A stretch of 64,000 bases of DNA from an uncultured Hungatella sp. (lineage in GTDB: Bacteria > Bacillota > Clostridia > Lachnospirales > Lachnospiraceae): contig CAJUEJ010000005.1 of assembly GCA_910585435.1 (NCBI GenBank), positions 43,606 through 107,605 of the forward strand, read 5' to 3'. This document shows positions 41,006 through 49,378 of this stretch, piece after piece. Numbering within the stretch: position 1 is the stretch's first letter; each line of letters begins with the position of its first letter. The notes under the pieces were generated by a model. The model had not been told where the DNA came from. It searched no databases and saw only the letters and a program-made list of their open reading frames with translations. The position numbers and the translations under genes are program-made.

Positions 41006-41659
41006 TTACTCTCCAAACACTGCAATATAATCCTTCTTAAACTTCTCGATTCCCTGATCCGTCAGCGGATGCTTCGTCATCTGCATCAGCACCTTGTAAG
41101 GAACCGTGGCAATATCCGCTCCTGCCTTTGCACAGTCAATCACATGAATGGCATGACGTACGCTTGCCGCAATAATCTGTGTATCAATATCATGCATTGC
41201 AAAGATCTCAGAAATATCCTCAATCAAATCAATTCCCGGCATAGAGATATCATCCAGTCTGCCTAAGAATGGAGAAACATAGGTAGCCCCTGCTCTTGCT
41301 GCCAGAAGTGCCTGTGCAGATGTAAACACCAGCGTCACGTTGGTCTTGATTCCCTCTGCCGTCACCACCTTCACTGCCTTCAGCCCTTCACTGGTCATAG
41401 GAATCTTCACAACCATATTGGGATGAATCTTAGCGATCTCTCTGGCTTCCTTTATCATCGTTTCCGCATCCGTAGTCGTTGCCTTCACCTCGCCGCTGAT
41501 AGGCCCGTCCACAATCGAAGCAATCTCCGCGATCACCTGATTAAAATCTCTTCCCTCTTTTGCAATCAGAGACGGATTTGTGGTAACCCCGCAGATAATC
41601 CCCATCTCATTAGCTTCTCTGATCTCATCTACATTTGCCGTATCAATAAAAAATCTCAT
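41006..41659 (-). CDS. Transaldolase/fructose-6-phosphate aldolase (TalC/FSA type)
   Basis: The 217-residue TIM-barrel enzyme opens MRFFIDTANVDEIREANEMG and has the Schiff-base lysine in MVVKIPMTSEGLKAV (about Lys86), plus GVTTNPSLIAKEGR and the C-terminal phosphate site. Short transaldolases of this size transfer dihydroxyacetone units or act as aldolases. Beside transketolase, the non-oxidative pentose phosphate role is the simplest reading. It is the last gene of the pentose unit, separated from tkt by palindrome P2 and followed by a strong terminator. Confidence 0.94.
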   Translation of the reverse strand: MRFFIDTANVDEIREANEMGIICGVTTNPSLIAKEGRDFNQVIAEIASIVDGPISGEVKATTTDAETMIKEAREIAKIHPNMVVKIPMTSEGLKAVKVVTAEGIKTNVTLVFTSAQALLAARAGATYVSPFLGRLDDISMPGIDLIEDISEIFAMHDIDTQIIAASVRHAIHVIDCAKAGADIATVPYKVLMQMTKHPLTDQGIEKFKKDYIAVFGE

Positions 41660-41734
41660 TGTTCTTCACCTCGTATTTTCTAATACATAACCTTCCGGAT
41701 ACCAATGTCATACTAACGCTCTGAGGTAACGCAG

Positions 41735-41937
41735 CCTGGAGAGGGAATGATGTTGTTTTCTCCAGGGTACTTGAAGACCATCGGTACTTAGGCGCTGTCT
41801 TCTAGCGCCTTATGTACTGTTACGCTCTTCACGTCACCCTCTGGGTATGTGTTCACACTAGGCTCGAAAAAACCTCGCCAAGTGTTCACCAAAGCGCGAG
41901 CGTGCCCGGGAGAAAACAATATCATGCTCTCTCCGGG
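41735..41937. repeat. Large branched palindrome P2
   Basis: Outer arms CCTGGAGAGGGAATGATG (from 41735) and the matching end (GGAGAAAACAATATCATG from 41909 to 41937) resemble those of P1. The inner hairpin GGTACTTAGGCGCT/AGCGCCTTATGTAC (about 41783-41817) is the P1 inner hairpin in the opposite orientation. It lies between the tkt stop (41952) and the transaldolase start (41659). Confidence 0.85.
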
Positions 41938-41951
41938 CGGACCTTTCGCGC

Positions 41952-43934
41952 CTACAGTCCCTTCACCACCTCAACCACATGCTCAACCGTAAATCCAAAA
42001 TGCTCAAACAGCTTTGCATAAGGTCCGCTGGCCCCAAAGCCCTTCATGGTCACACATGCGCCGTCCAGGCCTACATACCTGCCCCATCCGAAATCGCTGA
42101 GGGCCTCCACAGCCACACGCTTTCTCACTGCCTTAGGAAGAACAGACTCCTTATACTCCTCGCTCTGCTCCTCAAACAGATCCATACACGGCATAGACAC
42201 CACACGTACCTTCATGCCCTCTGCCGCCAGAGCTTCCTTGGACTTCACAGCCAGCTCCACCTCAGAACCGCTGGCAATGAGAATCACCTCAGGCGTTCCC
42301 TCGCAGTCATCTATAATATAGCCGCCCTTCAAGGCCTCCCTGCTGCTTCCTGCCATAGGAGCCAGATTCTGTCTGGTAAGTACAAGTGCCGTAGGCGCAT
42401 CTTCCGAGGTCATCGCGCTGTACCAGGCCGCCGCTGTCTCCACCGCGTCGCAGGGACGGAACACATGGAAATTAGGCAGAGCGCGAAGCATAGCCATCTG
42501 CTCAATAGGCTCATGGGTAGGCCCGTCCTCCCCTACACCGATGCTGTCATGAGTAAACACAAAGGTAAGAGGAAGCTTCATCAGTGCAGAAAGCCTTGCC
42601 ATAGGCTTGGTGTAATCGCTGAACACGAAGAACGTAGCCACATATGCCTTCAAACCGCCGTGAAGCATCAGTCCGTTTCCGATAGCTGACATGGCCTGTT
42701 CCCGCACGCCGAAATGAAGATTCCTTCCCTCCGGAGCAGCCTTTGAAAAATCCCCGGCCCCCGCCATGTTGGTCTTGTTGGACGGAGCCAGATCGGCAGA
42801 CCCGCCAAATAAGTTAGGCAGCTTATCCTTCATGTAGTTAAGGGTCTTTCCGGAAAGATTTCTGGTTGCCTCCGGCTTCTCAGACTGCTTCCAGAACTCC
42901 TCATCCTCCCACAGACACTGGGCAGCTTTGGGGTCATGATACTGATTCCAAAGCGTTTCCATCTCCGGATATTCCTGGCAGTATGCGGCAAACATGGTCT
43001 TCCAGACAGCCTCCGCCTCCGCTCTCTCTGCCGCCAGCTCTCTGTAATGGTCATAGACCTCCTGAGGCACATAGAAAGGCTCCTGGGACGGCCACTCTAA
43101 AAATTCCTTCATGGCCTTTATATTTTCCTCACCCAGAGGCTCGCCGTGGGCGCTGGCTTTGCCCTGCTTTGCCGGACAGCCATAGCCTATCTGGGTCTTT
43201 ATGGTAATAAAGCTTGGCCTGGTTAAATCCGCCCTGGCCTCCTCAATGGCGGCTCCGATAGCCGGAAGGTCATTACCGTCCTCCACCGTAATGGTCTGGA
43301 ACCCAAATGCCTCCATCCTCTTCTGTACATTTTCCGTAAATGCAATATCCGTACTTCCCTCAATGGAAATGGAATTGGAATCATACAGCACAATCAGTTT
43401 TCCCAGTCCCAAAGTCCCTGCCAGTGAAAATGCCTCCGATGAAATCCCCTCCATCATACAGCCGTCGCCGCCTAATACGTAGGTAAAATGGTCAACCACC
43501 GGATAATTCTCTTTATTAAACACAGCCGCCAGATGGGCCTCCGCCATAGCCATACCTACTGCCATAGCCATACCCTGTCCCAGAGGGCCTGTGGTCGCCT
43601 CCACGCCTGCCGTATGGCGGTATTCCGGATGCCCGGGAGTCATGGAGCCAAACTGACGGAACTGGCTTAAATCTTCTTTGGACAGATCCCCATATCCAAA
43701 CAAATGCAGCAGAGAATACAAAAGCATAGAACCATGTCCGCCGGACAGCACAAACCGGTCGCGGTCAGGCCAATCCGGATCTGCCGGGTTGTGGTTCATA
43801 TGATTTGCCCACAGTTCATACGCTGCTGACGCTGCACCTAAAGGAAGCCCCGGATGGCCGGATTTTGCTTTCTGAATCCCGTCGGCAGAAAGTACACGGA
43901 TTGCATTCACCGCAGATTCTTGCAATGTTTTCAT
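41952..43934 (-). CDS. tkt: Transketolase
   Basis: The 660-residue thiamine diphosphate enzyme moves two-carbon units between ketoses and aldoses. Features in order: substrate His in SGHPGLPLGAAS, the thiamine/Mg motif GDGCMMEGISSEAFSLAGTL through YDSN, GEPLGEENIKAMKEFL, and the pyrimidine domain with EQAMSAIGNGLMLHGGLKAY and THDSIGVGEDGPTHEPIEQM. Length is normal. It is read with the isomerase upstream; a family A repeat (43961-44036) lies before its start and palindrome P2 after its stop. Confidence 0.97.
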   Translation of the reverse strand: MKTLQESAVNAIRVLSADGIQKAKSGHPGLPLGAASAAYELWANHMNHNPADPDWPDRDRFVLSGGHGSMLLYSLLHLFGYGDLSKEDLSQFRQFGSMTPGHPEYRHTAGVEATTGPLGQGMAMAVGMAMAEAHLAAVFNKENYPVVDHFTYVLGGDGCMMEGISSEAFSLAGTLGLGKLIVLYDSNSISIEGSTDIAFTENVQKRMEAFGFQTITVEDGNDLPAIGAAIEEARADLTRPSFITIKTQIGYGCPAKQGKASAHGEPLGEENIKAMKEFLEWPSQEPFYVPQEVYDHYRELAAERAEAEAVWKTMFAAYCQEYPEMETLWNQYHDPKAAQCLWEDEEFWKQSEKPEATRNLSGKTLNYMKDKLPNLFGGSADLAPSNKTNMAGAGDFSKAAPEGRNLHFGVREQAMSAIGNGLMLHGGLKAYVATFFVFSDYTKPMARLSALMKLPLTFVFTHDSIGVGEDGPTHEPIEQMAMLRALPNFHVFRPCDAVETAAAWYSAMTSEDAPTALVLTRQNLAPMAGSSREALKGGYIIDDCEGTPEVILIASGSEVELAVKSKEALAAEGMKVRVVSMPCMDLFEEQSEEYKESVLPKAVRKRVAVEALSDFGWGRYVGLDGACVTMKGFGASGPYAKLFEHFGFTVEHVVEVVKGL

Positions 43935-43960
43935 GTATAAAAATCTCCTTTTTTCAAGTA

Positions 43961-44036
43961 TATACTCTCAGAGTCTCCCTGAAAATCAGCCCACAAGGCA
44001 GGAGCAGGAAACACAGGAAGAACCTCCCAGAGTACA
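43961..44036. repeat. Dispersed palindromic repeat, family A (copy A4)
   Basis: TATACTCTCAGAGTCTCCCT and the right arm ending CCCAGAGTAC enclose CTGAAAATCAG-CC-ACAA, shared with copy A2. It lies between the isomerase stop (44085) and the transketolase start (43934), both minus strand. Confidence 0.75.
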
Positions 44037-44084
44037 TCTGGTCTGCGGCAGCAAACCAGCTGCCGCTTTCAAATCATGTTCCTC

Positions 44085-45566
44085 TTATCTTGCAAATGGA
44101 TTCTCGGTCGGATACAGCATTCCCTTGGGCTGGTTAAATCCGATATCCTCTACTCCAAGATACTTAAATACCTCAAACAATGCCTTGCCAAAGTGTCCGA
44201 ATGCCACTGCTCCGTGATGGGGATAGCCCTTCTCAAGCAGCACATGGCGGTAGAACCTGCCCATCTCCGGAATGGCGAAGATACCTACGCCGCCAAAGGA
44301 ACGGGTAGCCACCGGAAGCACCTCGCCTTCAGCCACATAAGCCTTTAGCTGGTTGTCTGCTGTACTCTGCAGACGGAAGAAGGTGATATCTCCCGGGATA
44401 ATATCTCCCTCCAGAGTCCCCTGGGTCACCTCTTCCGGAAGAGATCTTGCCATAATCATCTGATACTTCATAGAACAGGAAGACAGCTTCTTGGAGTTGG
44501 TATTGCCGCAATGGAAGCCCATAAAAGTCTCCTGATGCGCATACTCATAGGATGCCTTAATATCCGAATCATACATATCATCCGGAACCGTGTTGTTGAT
44601 ATCCAGAAGCGTCACTGCATCCTGGCTTACGCAGGTTCCGATAAACTCGCTTAACGCGCCGTAGATATCCACCTCACAGGAAACCGGGATTCCCATGCCT
44701 GTCAGACGGCTGTTTACATAGCATGGCACGAATCCAAACTGAGTCTGGAATGCAGGCCAGCACTTTCCGGCGATAGCCACATACTTCCGATACCCCTTGT
44801 GTGCTTCAATCCAGTCAAGAAGGGTAATCTCATACTGGGCCAGCTTGGGCAGAATCTCCGGCTTTAAGTTGCCTTTCCCAAGCTCCGCCTCCATATCCTT
44901 CACCACATCCGGGATTCTGGGATCCCCGGCATGCTTATTAAACGCGTCAAACAGATCCAGCTCAGAGTTCTCCTCAACCTCAACCCCCAGGTTGTACAGC
45001 TGCTTAATAGGCGCATTGCAGGCTAAGAAGTTTAACGGTCTCGGCCCAAAGGTAATGATCTTTAACTGAGAAAGCCCTATCAAAGCCCTTGCAATCGGAA
45101 GGAACTCTTCGATCATATCCGCGCACTCCTGGGCCGTTCCCACCGGATACTCCGGAATATAAGCCTTTACATTGCGAAGCTTTAAATTGTAGCTGGCATT
45201 CAGCATACCGCAGTAAGCGTCGCCTCTTCCCTGAGTTAAGCTGTCCCCGCTCTCCTCAGCCGCTGCGATAAACATCACCGGGCCGTCAAAATGCTTGGCC
45301 AGCAGCGTCTCCGAAATCTCCGGACCAAAGTTTCCAAGGTAAACAGCCAGCGCGTTGCACCCCGCCGCCTTGATGTCCTCCAGAGCCTGTACCATATGGA
45401 TTTCACTTTCCACGATACAGATGGGGCACTCATAAATATTGGCCTTGTCATACTTCTTTGCATAGGCATCAACCAATGCTTTTCTTCTGTTGACAGACAG
45501 GCTTTCCGGGAAACAGTCTCTGCTGACTGCCACGATTCCCAATTTTACAACCGGTAAATTGTTCAT
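44085..45566 (-). CDS. L-fucose/L-arabinose isomerase-family protein
   Basis: The 493-residue protein has the N-terminal sugar-isomerase fold (LGIVAVSRDCFPESLSVNRR; LAVYLGNFGPEISETLLAKH) and a C-terminal metal-site part with candidate ligands in CEVDIYGALSEF, LLDINNTVPDDMYDSD and HCGN. It would convert an aldose to a ketose with Mn2+. The cluster (AraC regulator, FGGY kinase, transketolase, transaldolase) suggests an aldopentose or 6-deoxyhexose substrate. The sequence is distant from standard AraA and FucI, and no transporter is present to reveal the sugar. It starts 64 bases after the DUF4867 stop, so the two are probably co-expressed. Confidence 0.85.
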   Translation of the reverse strand: MNNLPVVKLGIVAVSRDCFPESLSVNRRKALVDAYAKKYDKANIYECPICIVESEIHMVQALEDIKAAGCNALAVYLGNFGPEISETLLAKHFDGPVMFIAAAEESGDSLTQGRGDAYCGMLNASYNLKLRNVKAYIPEYPVGTAQECADMIEEFLPIARALIGLSQLKIITFGPRPLNFLACNAPIKQLYNLGVEVEENSELDLFDAFNKHAGDPRIPDVVKDMEAELGKGNLKPEILPKLAQYEITLLDWIEAHKGYRKYVAIAGKCWPAFQTQFGFVPCYVNSRLTGMGIPVSCEVDIYGALSEFIGTCVSQDAVTLLDINNTVPDDMYDSDIKASYEYAHQETFMGFHCGNTNSKKLSSCSMKYQMIMARSLPEEVTQGTLEGDIIPGDITFFRLQSTADNQLKAYVAEGEVLPVATRSFGGVGIFAIPEMGRFYRHVLLEKGYPHHGAVAFGHFGKALFEVFKYLGVEDIGFNQPKGMLYPTENPFAR

Positions 45567-45606
45567 GTTACATATCCTCCATTTTTTATTTGAACACTCT
45601 GTTTAC

Positions 45607-45640
45607 TGGTACATTGTTGCACTAATTCCCTAAATACTTA
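45607..45640. repeat. Single arm related to hairpin P5, overlapping the DUF4867 3' end
   Basis: GTACATTGTTGCACTAATTC, then CCTAA-ATACT, matches the right arm of P5 (GTACATCATTGCATTAATTC, CTAAGTA) in most positions. It includes the DUF4867 stop codon region. No second arm was found. Confidence 0.55.
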
Positions 45641-46247
45641 CATTCTCACCCTTCAGGCCAATCCACGCATTCTCAGGCAGACCGCCCTCTTCATGTCCGA
45701 TAAGCCATTTATTCTTCGCGAACAACAGCTTATCCTCCGGGAAAATCTCCTCCACCGGATCCATATCCGTGTTGGTATCCTTAGGAAGAACCACCACGCA
45801 CCTAAATCCCCCATCCTCTACATGGCAGGGTGCATAGTGCAGGGTGGTAGCATACACCTCAATCACCGTTCCCTTTGGAACCAGAAAAGCCTCCACCAGA
45901 CCAGTGTCATAGGTATCGTCCTCTTTAATATCCTGCTGCTTTCCTATGAGCAGCACCAGATCCGTCACCGCCACGTTAATCTCCGAATTCCTGTGATACT
46001 CCAATGCATTCAGCTTCTTATTGTGCCCATTGCAGTACCCCACCTGAATGGGCATCTGCCCGTACAGGTTTTTCTCCATCTGCTTTGCCACCGGAAGCTC
46101 CTCCAGCTCCTTCACAGACGCCACATAGATCACGTCCTCCGGAAGAGGCGTCTTCTCCATGGCCTCCAGCAGTTCTCTGCAGTCATATCCCCTTACCACC
46201 TTGCCGTAAGCTTTAAACTCAGGATCTGTCACTTTCTTAATGTTCAA
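45630..46247 (-). CDS. DUF4867-family protein
   Basis: The 205-residue soluble protein contains GYCNGHNKKLNALEYHRNSEIN, VEAFLVPKGTVIEVYATTLHYAPCHVED and FPEDKLLFAKNKWLIGHEE. The spaced His/Glu residues (NALEYHRNSE; TLHYAPCHV) look like the metal ligands of a cupin-type barrel. I recall this family as DUF4867, often beside the isomerase and xylulokinase homologues found here. A role as a sugar mutarotase, lyxose-isomerase-like enzyme or regulator of the pathway is possible, but none is shown. It is second in the xylB-led unit, separated from xylB by palindromes P3 and P4. Confidence 0.8.
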   Translation of the reverse strand: MNIKKVTDPEFKAYGKVVRGYDCRELLEAMEKTPLPEDVIYVASVKELEELPVAKQMEKNLYGQMPIQVGYCNGHNKKLNALEYHRNSEINVAVTDLVLLIGKQQDIKEDDTYDTGLVEAFLVPKGTVIEVYATTLHYAPCHVEDGGFRCVVVLPKDTNTDMDPVEEIFPEDKLLFAKNKWLIGHEEGGLPENAWIGLKGENVSI

Positions 46248-46275
46248 CTTATATCCCCTCCTGTTCTTACTGTAT

Positions 46276-46530
46276 GAAATGATGTTGGGGTCAAAAGGTC
46301 TTTTGACCCCTTTGATACCGGATTGCTCCGCACTTTGTGTCTACGCTCCGCTTCGGTCGTTGCCAAACGGGCATCACTGGTGCCCGGCAACCCGCAATCC
46401 TCAAAAACATTCAAAATCCGCCCTAATCGGGCTACTTTTTCATGTTTTTGGCGGGTCCCAAGGCCAAAAATCCTCTTGCAAGCAAGCTTGCATCGGATTT
46501 TTGACCTTTTGACCCTGGTATCATGAAATT
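46276..46530. repeat. Large branched palindrome P3
   Basis: Outer arms share GGGTCAAAAGGTC (46288-46300) and GACCTTTTGACCC (46503-46515). The left arm can also fold locally as GGGGTCAAAAG/CTTTTGACCCC. Inner hairpins: GTTGCC..GGGCA/TGCCC..GGCAAC (about 46358-46390), AACAT..GCCC/GGGC..ATGTT, and AAAAATCC..GCAAGC/GCTTGC..GGATTTTT (about 46465-46501). A segment at 46339-46363 is identical over 25 bases to 38842-38866 in P1. It fills part of the 511-base gap 46248-46758. Confidence 0.8.
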
Positions 46531-46562
46531 ATAATGTTCACTGCCAGACAGGTGTTGAAGAA

Positions 46563-46740
46563 GGTCCGCCCCTTATATGTCAGACTATCGACAACACAGC
46601 TTCGGAGCGATTATTAAATTTCTGTAGACCATTTTTCACGCTGGCACTTAGCGCACGTCCTTCGGGCGCTTAGTACCACTGCGTGAAAACCTGAGCGAGA
46701 GCGTGTCGGAAGAAATTTCATAATCGCTCCGAAGCGGACC
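46563..46740. repeat. Large branched palindrome P4
   Basis: Arms 46600-46623 and 46711-46734 (starting CTTCGGAGCGATTATTAAAT) match at 23 of 24 positions. Inner pairing is TTTTCACGC/GCGTGAAAA with AGCGC/GCGCT inside. GGTCCGC at 46563 and GCGGACC at 46734 may extend the stem. It ends 19 bases before the xylB stop codon. Confidence 0.8.
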
Positions 46741-46758
46741 TCCCGAAATCCCCCCTCA

Positions 46759-48282
46759 TTACAGCGCCGCCAATTCCTTATAACTCTCCTTCAGATTCCC
46801 ATACAGCCTCTTATAAAGCTGATGATACCCATAATACTTCTTCACATTCTCTCCCGCCGGCTCACTGCACTTATTCACAGAGATCAAGCTCTCACAAGCC
46901 TTCTCCACACTCTCATAAATCCCGCATCCCACGCCGGCCAGAATCGCAACTCCCAGCGCCGGTCCTTCCGATTGATGCACTGTCTTCACCTGGCAGTCAT
47001 ACAGATCCGACAGCATCTGCCTCCATATAGGGCTCTTTCCGCCGCCGCCGCAGGCCATCATCTGATCCACCTGTACTCCCATCTCCTTAAGAATGTCATT
47101 GCAGTCCGCCAGAGAATAAGACACGCCTTCCATCACCGCCCTCAAAAGATGGGCCTTGGTATGTATAGCCGACAACCCGAAAAATACCCCTCTGCAGTCC
47201 GGATCCAGATGGGGAGTCCTCTCCCCCATCAGATAAGGAAGATAAACCAGCCGGTCGCTTCCCACCGGAATCTTCTCAATATCCCGGTTAATCAGATCAT
47301 ACACATCCACCCCGGCCTTCTCAGCCTCATCCACATAATCCTGACAGAAATTATCCTTAAACCATTTTAAAGACAATCCGGCCCCCTGGGTCACTCCCAT
47401 CACATGCCATGCACCCGGCACGGCACAGCAGCAGGTGTGGACTCTCCCCTTAGGATCAATGGTTATCTGGCTGCTGTGTGCGAACACAACCCCCGAGCTT
47501 CCGATGGTAGTAAATGCAGTTCCGTCCTTCACCACGCCGGTTCCCACAGCAGCTGCCGCATTGTCCCCAGCGCCGCCCACTACCTTAGTATCCGTAGTCA
47601 GCCCCGTAGCCTTGGCTATGTCAGGCAGAAGCTGCCCCGTCACCTCACAGGACTCATACATTTTCCCAAGCCACTCCCCGGGAATGTCAAGCTTTTCAAG
47701 AACCTCCTCCGACCAGCACCGGCCCGCCACATCCAGAAGCTGCATGCCGCTGGCATCCGACACCTCCGTGGCAAACTCACCTGTCAATATGTAACGGATA
47801 TAGTCCTTCGGCAGCAGAATATGGCGGCATCTTTTGTAATTCTCCGGCTCATTCTTGCGAACCCACAGAATCTTTGCCGCAGTCCATCCGGTTAACGGAG
47901 GATTAGCCGTAATCTCGATCCATCTCTCCCTTGGCATAATGGAAAGCATATCCTCCACCTCTGCCCCTGTCCTCTGGTCGCACCAGATAATAGACGGACG
48001 AATCACCTCTCCTGCCTCGTCAAGCATCACCAGTCCGTGCATCTGTCCGGAGATACCGATTCCTTTCACATCCTCCCCGGATACTCCTGACTCTGCCACA
48101 ACCTCCTTCAGTGTCTTTAACACCGCATCCCGCCAGTCCTCCGGCTTCTGCTGGGCCCATCCGTTGTGAGGCTGATAAAGAGGGTACTCCTGAGAAACAG
48201 AGGACACCACATTCCCCTTCTCGTCAAACAGCACCGTCTTCGTCGCCGACGTTCCCACGTCAATTCCAACTAAATAATTCAT
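46759..48282 (-). CDS. xylB: Xylulokinase-like FGGY carbohydrate kinase
   Basis: The 507-residue kinase starts MNYLVGIDVGTSATKTVLFD at 48282 behind AGGAGG; the 67 extra upstream codons cross the regulatory palindrome and are rejected. FGGY motifs: phosphate 1 (GIDVGTSATK), substrate contact MHGLVMLDEAGEVIRPSIIW then CDQRTGAEV, phosphate 2 (FTTIGSSGVVFAH) and adenosine (MMACGGGGKSPIWRQMLSDL). Xylulose is the best guess, giving xylulose 5-phosphate for the transketolase encoded downstream. It is first in the unit xylB-DUF4867-isomerase-tkt-transaldolase, behind a separate AraC gene. Confidence 0.92.
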   Translation of the reverse strand: MNYLVGIDVGTSATKTVLFDEKGNVVSSVSQEYPLYQPHNGWAQQKPEDWRDAVLKTLKEVVAESGVSGEDVKGIGISGQMHGLVMLDEAGEVIRPSIIWCDQRTGAEVEDMLSIMPRERWIEITANPPLTGWTAAKILWVRKNEPENYKRCRHILLPKDYIRYILTGEFATEVSDASGMQLLDVAGRCWSEEVLEKLDIPGEWLGKMYESCEVTGQLLPDIAKATGLTTDTKVVGGAGDNAAAAVGTGVVKDGTAFTTIGSSGVVFAHSSQITIDPKGRVHTCCCAVPGAWHVMGVTQGAGLSLKWFKDNFCQDYVDEAEKAGVDVYDLINRDIEKIPVGSDRLVYLPYLMGERTPHLDPDCRGVFFGLSAIHTKAHLLRAVMEGVSYSLADCNDILKEMGVQVDQMMACGGGGKSPIWRQMLSDLYDCQVKTVHQSEGPALGVAILAGVGCGIYESVEKACESLISVNKCSEPAGENVKKYYGYHQLYKRLYGNLKESYKELAAL

Positions 48283-48434
48283 TCTCTGCAACACCTCCTG
48301 TTTTTTAAACACGTTACCTTCTGCAACATTTCCAGTACCTTTATCATACCATGTCCTCTGGGCATGCTCACTCCGTGGGATGCACATGATTTGCCTGGGA
48401 AACTGTCCTCCTTCGTCGGACGGCAAATCAGCGC

Positions 48435-48462
48435 TGGTATAATGTCTATGGGCATTATACCA
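48435..48462. promoter_or_regulatory. Palindromic control site with a -10 box before xylB
   Basis: TGGTATAATG and CATTATACCA form a perfect 10-bp inverted repeat with an 8-base centre. Each arm contains a TATAAT box. On the xylB strand no good -35 is found at 17 bases, which fits an activator-dependent promoter for the neighbouring AraC protein. Confidence 0.55.
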
Positions 48463-48495
48463 TAAATGCCAGATAAAAAACATGCTTTTATTTGT

Positions 48496-49347
48496 CTAAG
48501 TAATAGCACTTTCTTGTCTTTTTACATTTCTGTTGTTTTTTCTGTAACTGCTTGGAAGACACCCGTATCTTTTTTTAAAGGCTTTGGCAAATGCCCTGCT
48601 GTCAGGAAATCCATGGTTTACGGCAATCTCCCCGATCCCGTGATCCGTATTCACAAGCTCCTGCACCGCATATTCCACCCGCAGATTTAAAAGGTAAGTC
48701 CGGTAATTAACCTCCCCGTATTTCTGAAAGATTCTGGACAGATAGGCAGGTGAAAACCCAAAATGATCCGCCACCTCACAAAGGCTTAATTCCTCCTTGT
48801 AGTGCTCCTTCATATACCTGGTTACATTGGACAGCTTGTCCAGATGCCTTTTCTGCTTTATCACAGTCTCATCCATGCCCTGTTCCTTAAAAATCGTAAG
48901 CAACAGATACATCAGCTCATAAAACAGGCTTTTCACCTTCCACTCATACCCGTATTCCCTGGCCTCATACACCTGGTACATCTCCTCCACCAGCCCCATA
49001 AGCGCCTGATTCTCCTTCTCCCCCCGGGCTCCAAAGCTGATGTAGGGCGCCTCCCCTTTATAGCTGTCAAATAAATTTACCGGAATCTGAAGGACAATGG
49101 TATTGTTAGGCTCCGGACAGTCAATGGAGTGAATCTCATTGGAATTGACAATGACAAACTCCTTTTCCTTCAGTGGGAAATACTGGGAATTTACATAAAA
49201 ATCAATGGCGCCTTCGGTTACCAGAAATATTTCCACCGACTGGTGCCAGTGCTTCCCCACCTTGTAATTCCCGTCCTTCCCCTCAAAAATAAACATCTTA
49301 AAAGGCAGGTCATCATTAGGTATAACCATCTCATGCCGAAATTCCAT
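48496..49347 (-). CDS. AraC-family regulator of the pentose cluster
   Basis: The 283-residue protein has an N-terminal cupin-type sensor (VGKHWHQSVEIFLVTEGAID, HWH-type start) and a C-terminal double HTH (about residues 185-283; LSLCEVADHFGFSPAYLSRI and IGEIAVNHGFPDSRAFAKAF). The layout matches sugar-responsive activators of the AraC/XylS type. It stands directly upstream of xylB on the same strand, with a perfect palindrome in the 213-base gap. The sensed sugar is presumably the substrate of the isomerase or kinase. It starts 31 bases past the SNF2 helicase stop. Confidence 0.92.
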   Translation of the reverse strand: MEFRHEMVIPNDDLPFKMFIFEGKDGNYKVGKHWHQSVEIFLVTEGAIDFYVNSQYFPLKEKEFVIVNSNEIHSIDCPEPNNTIVLQIPVNLFDSYKGEAPYISFGARGEKENQALMGLVEEMYQVYEAREYGYEWKVKSLFYELMYLLLTIFKEQGMDETVIKQKRHLDKLSNVTRYMKEHYKEELSLCEVADHFGFSPAYLSRIFQKYGEVNYRTYLLNLRVEYAVQELVNTDHGIGEIAVNHGFPDSRAFAKAFKKRYGCLPSSYRKNNRNVKRQESAIT

Positions 49348-49378
49348 ACCCTTTGCCTCCTTAAATCCCGCAAATCCC

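Noticed and set aside
38790..46740. Insertion sequences or integron attC sites as the source of the large palindromes
   Set aside because: No transposase or integrase gene, no target-site duplications were evident, and the attC core-site pattern is not seen.
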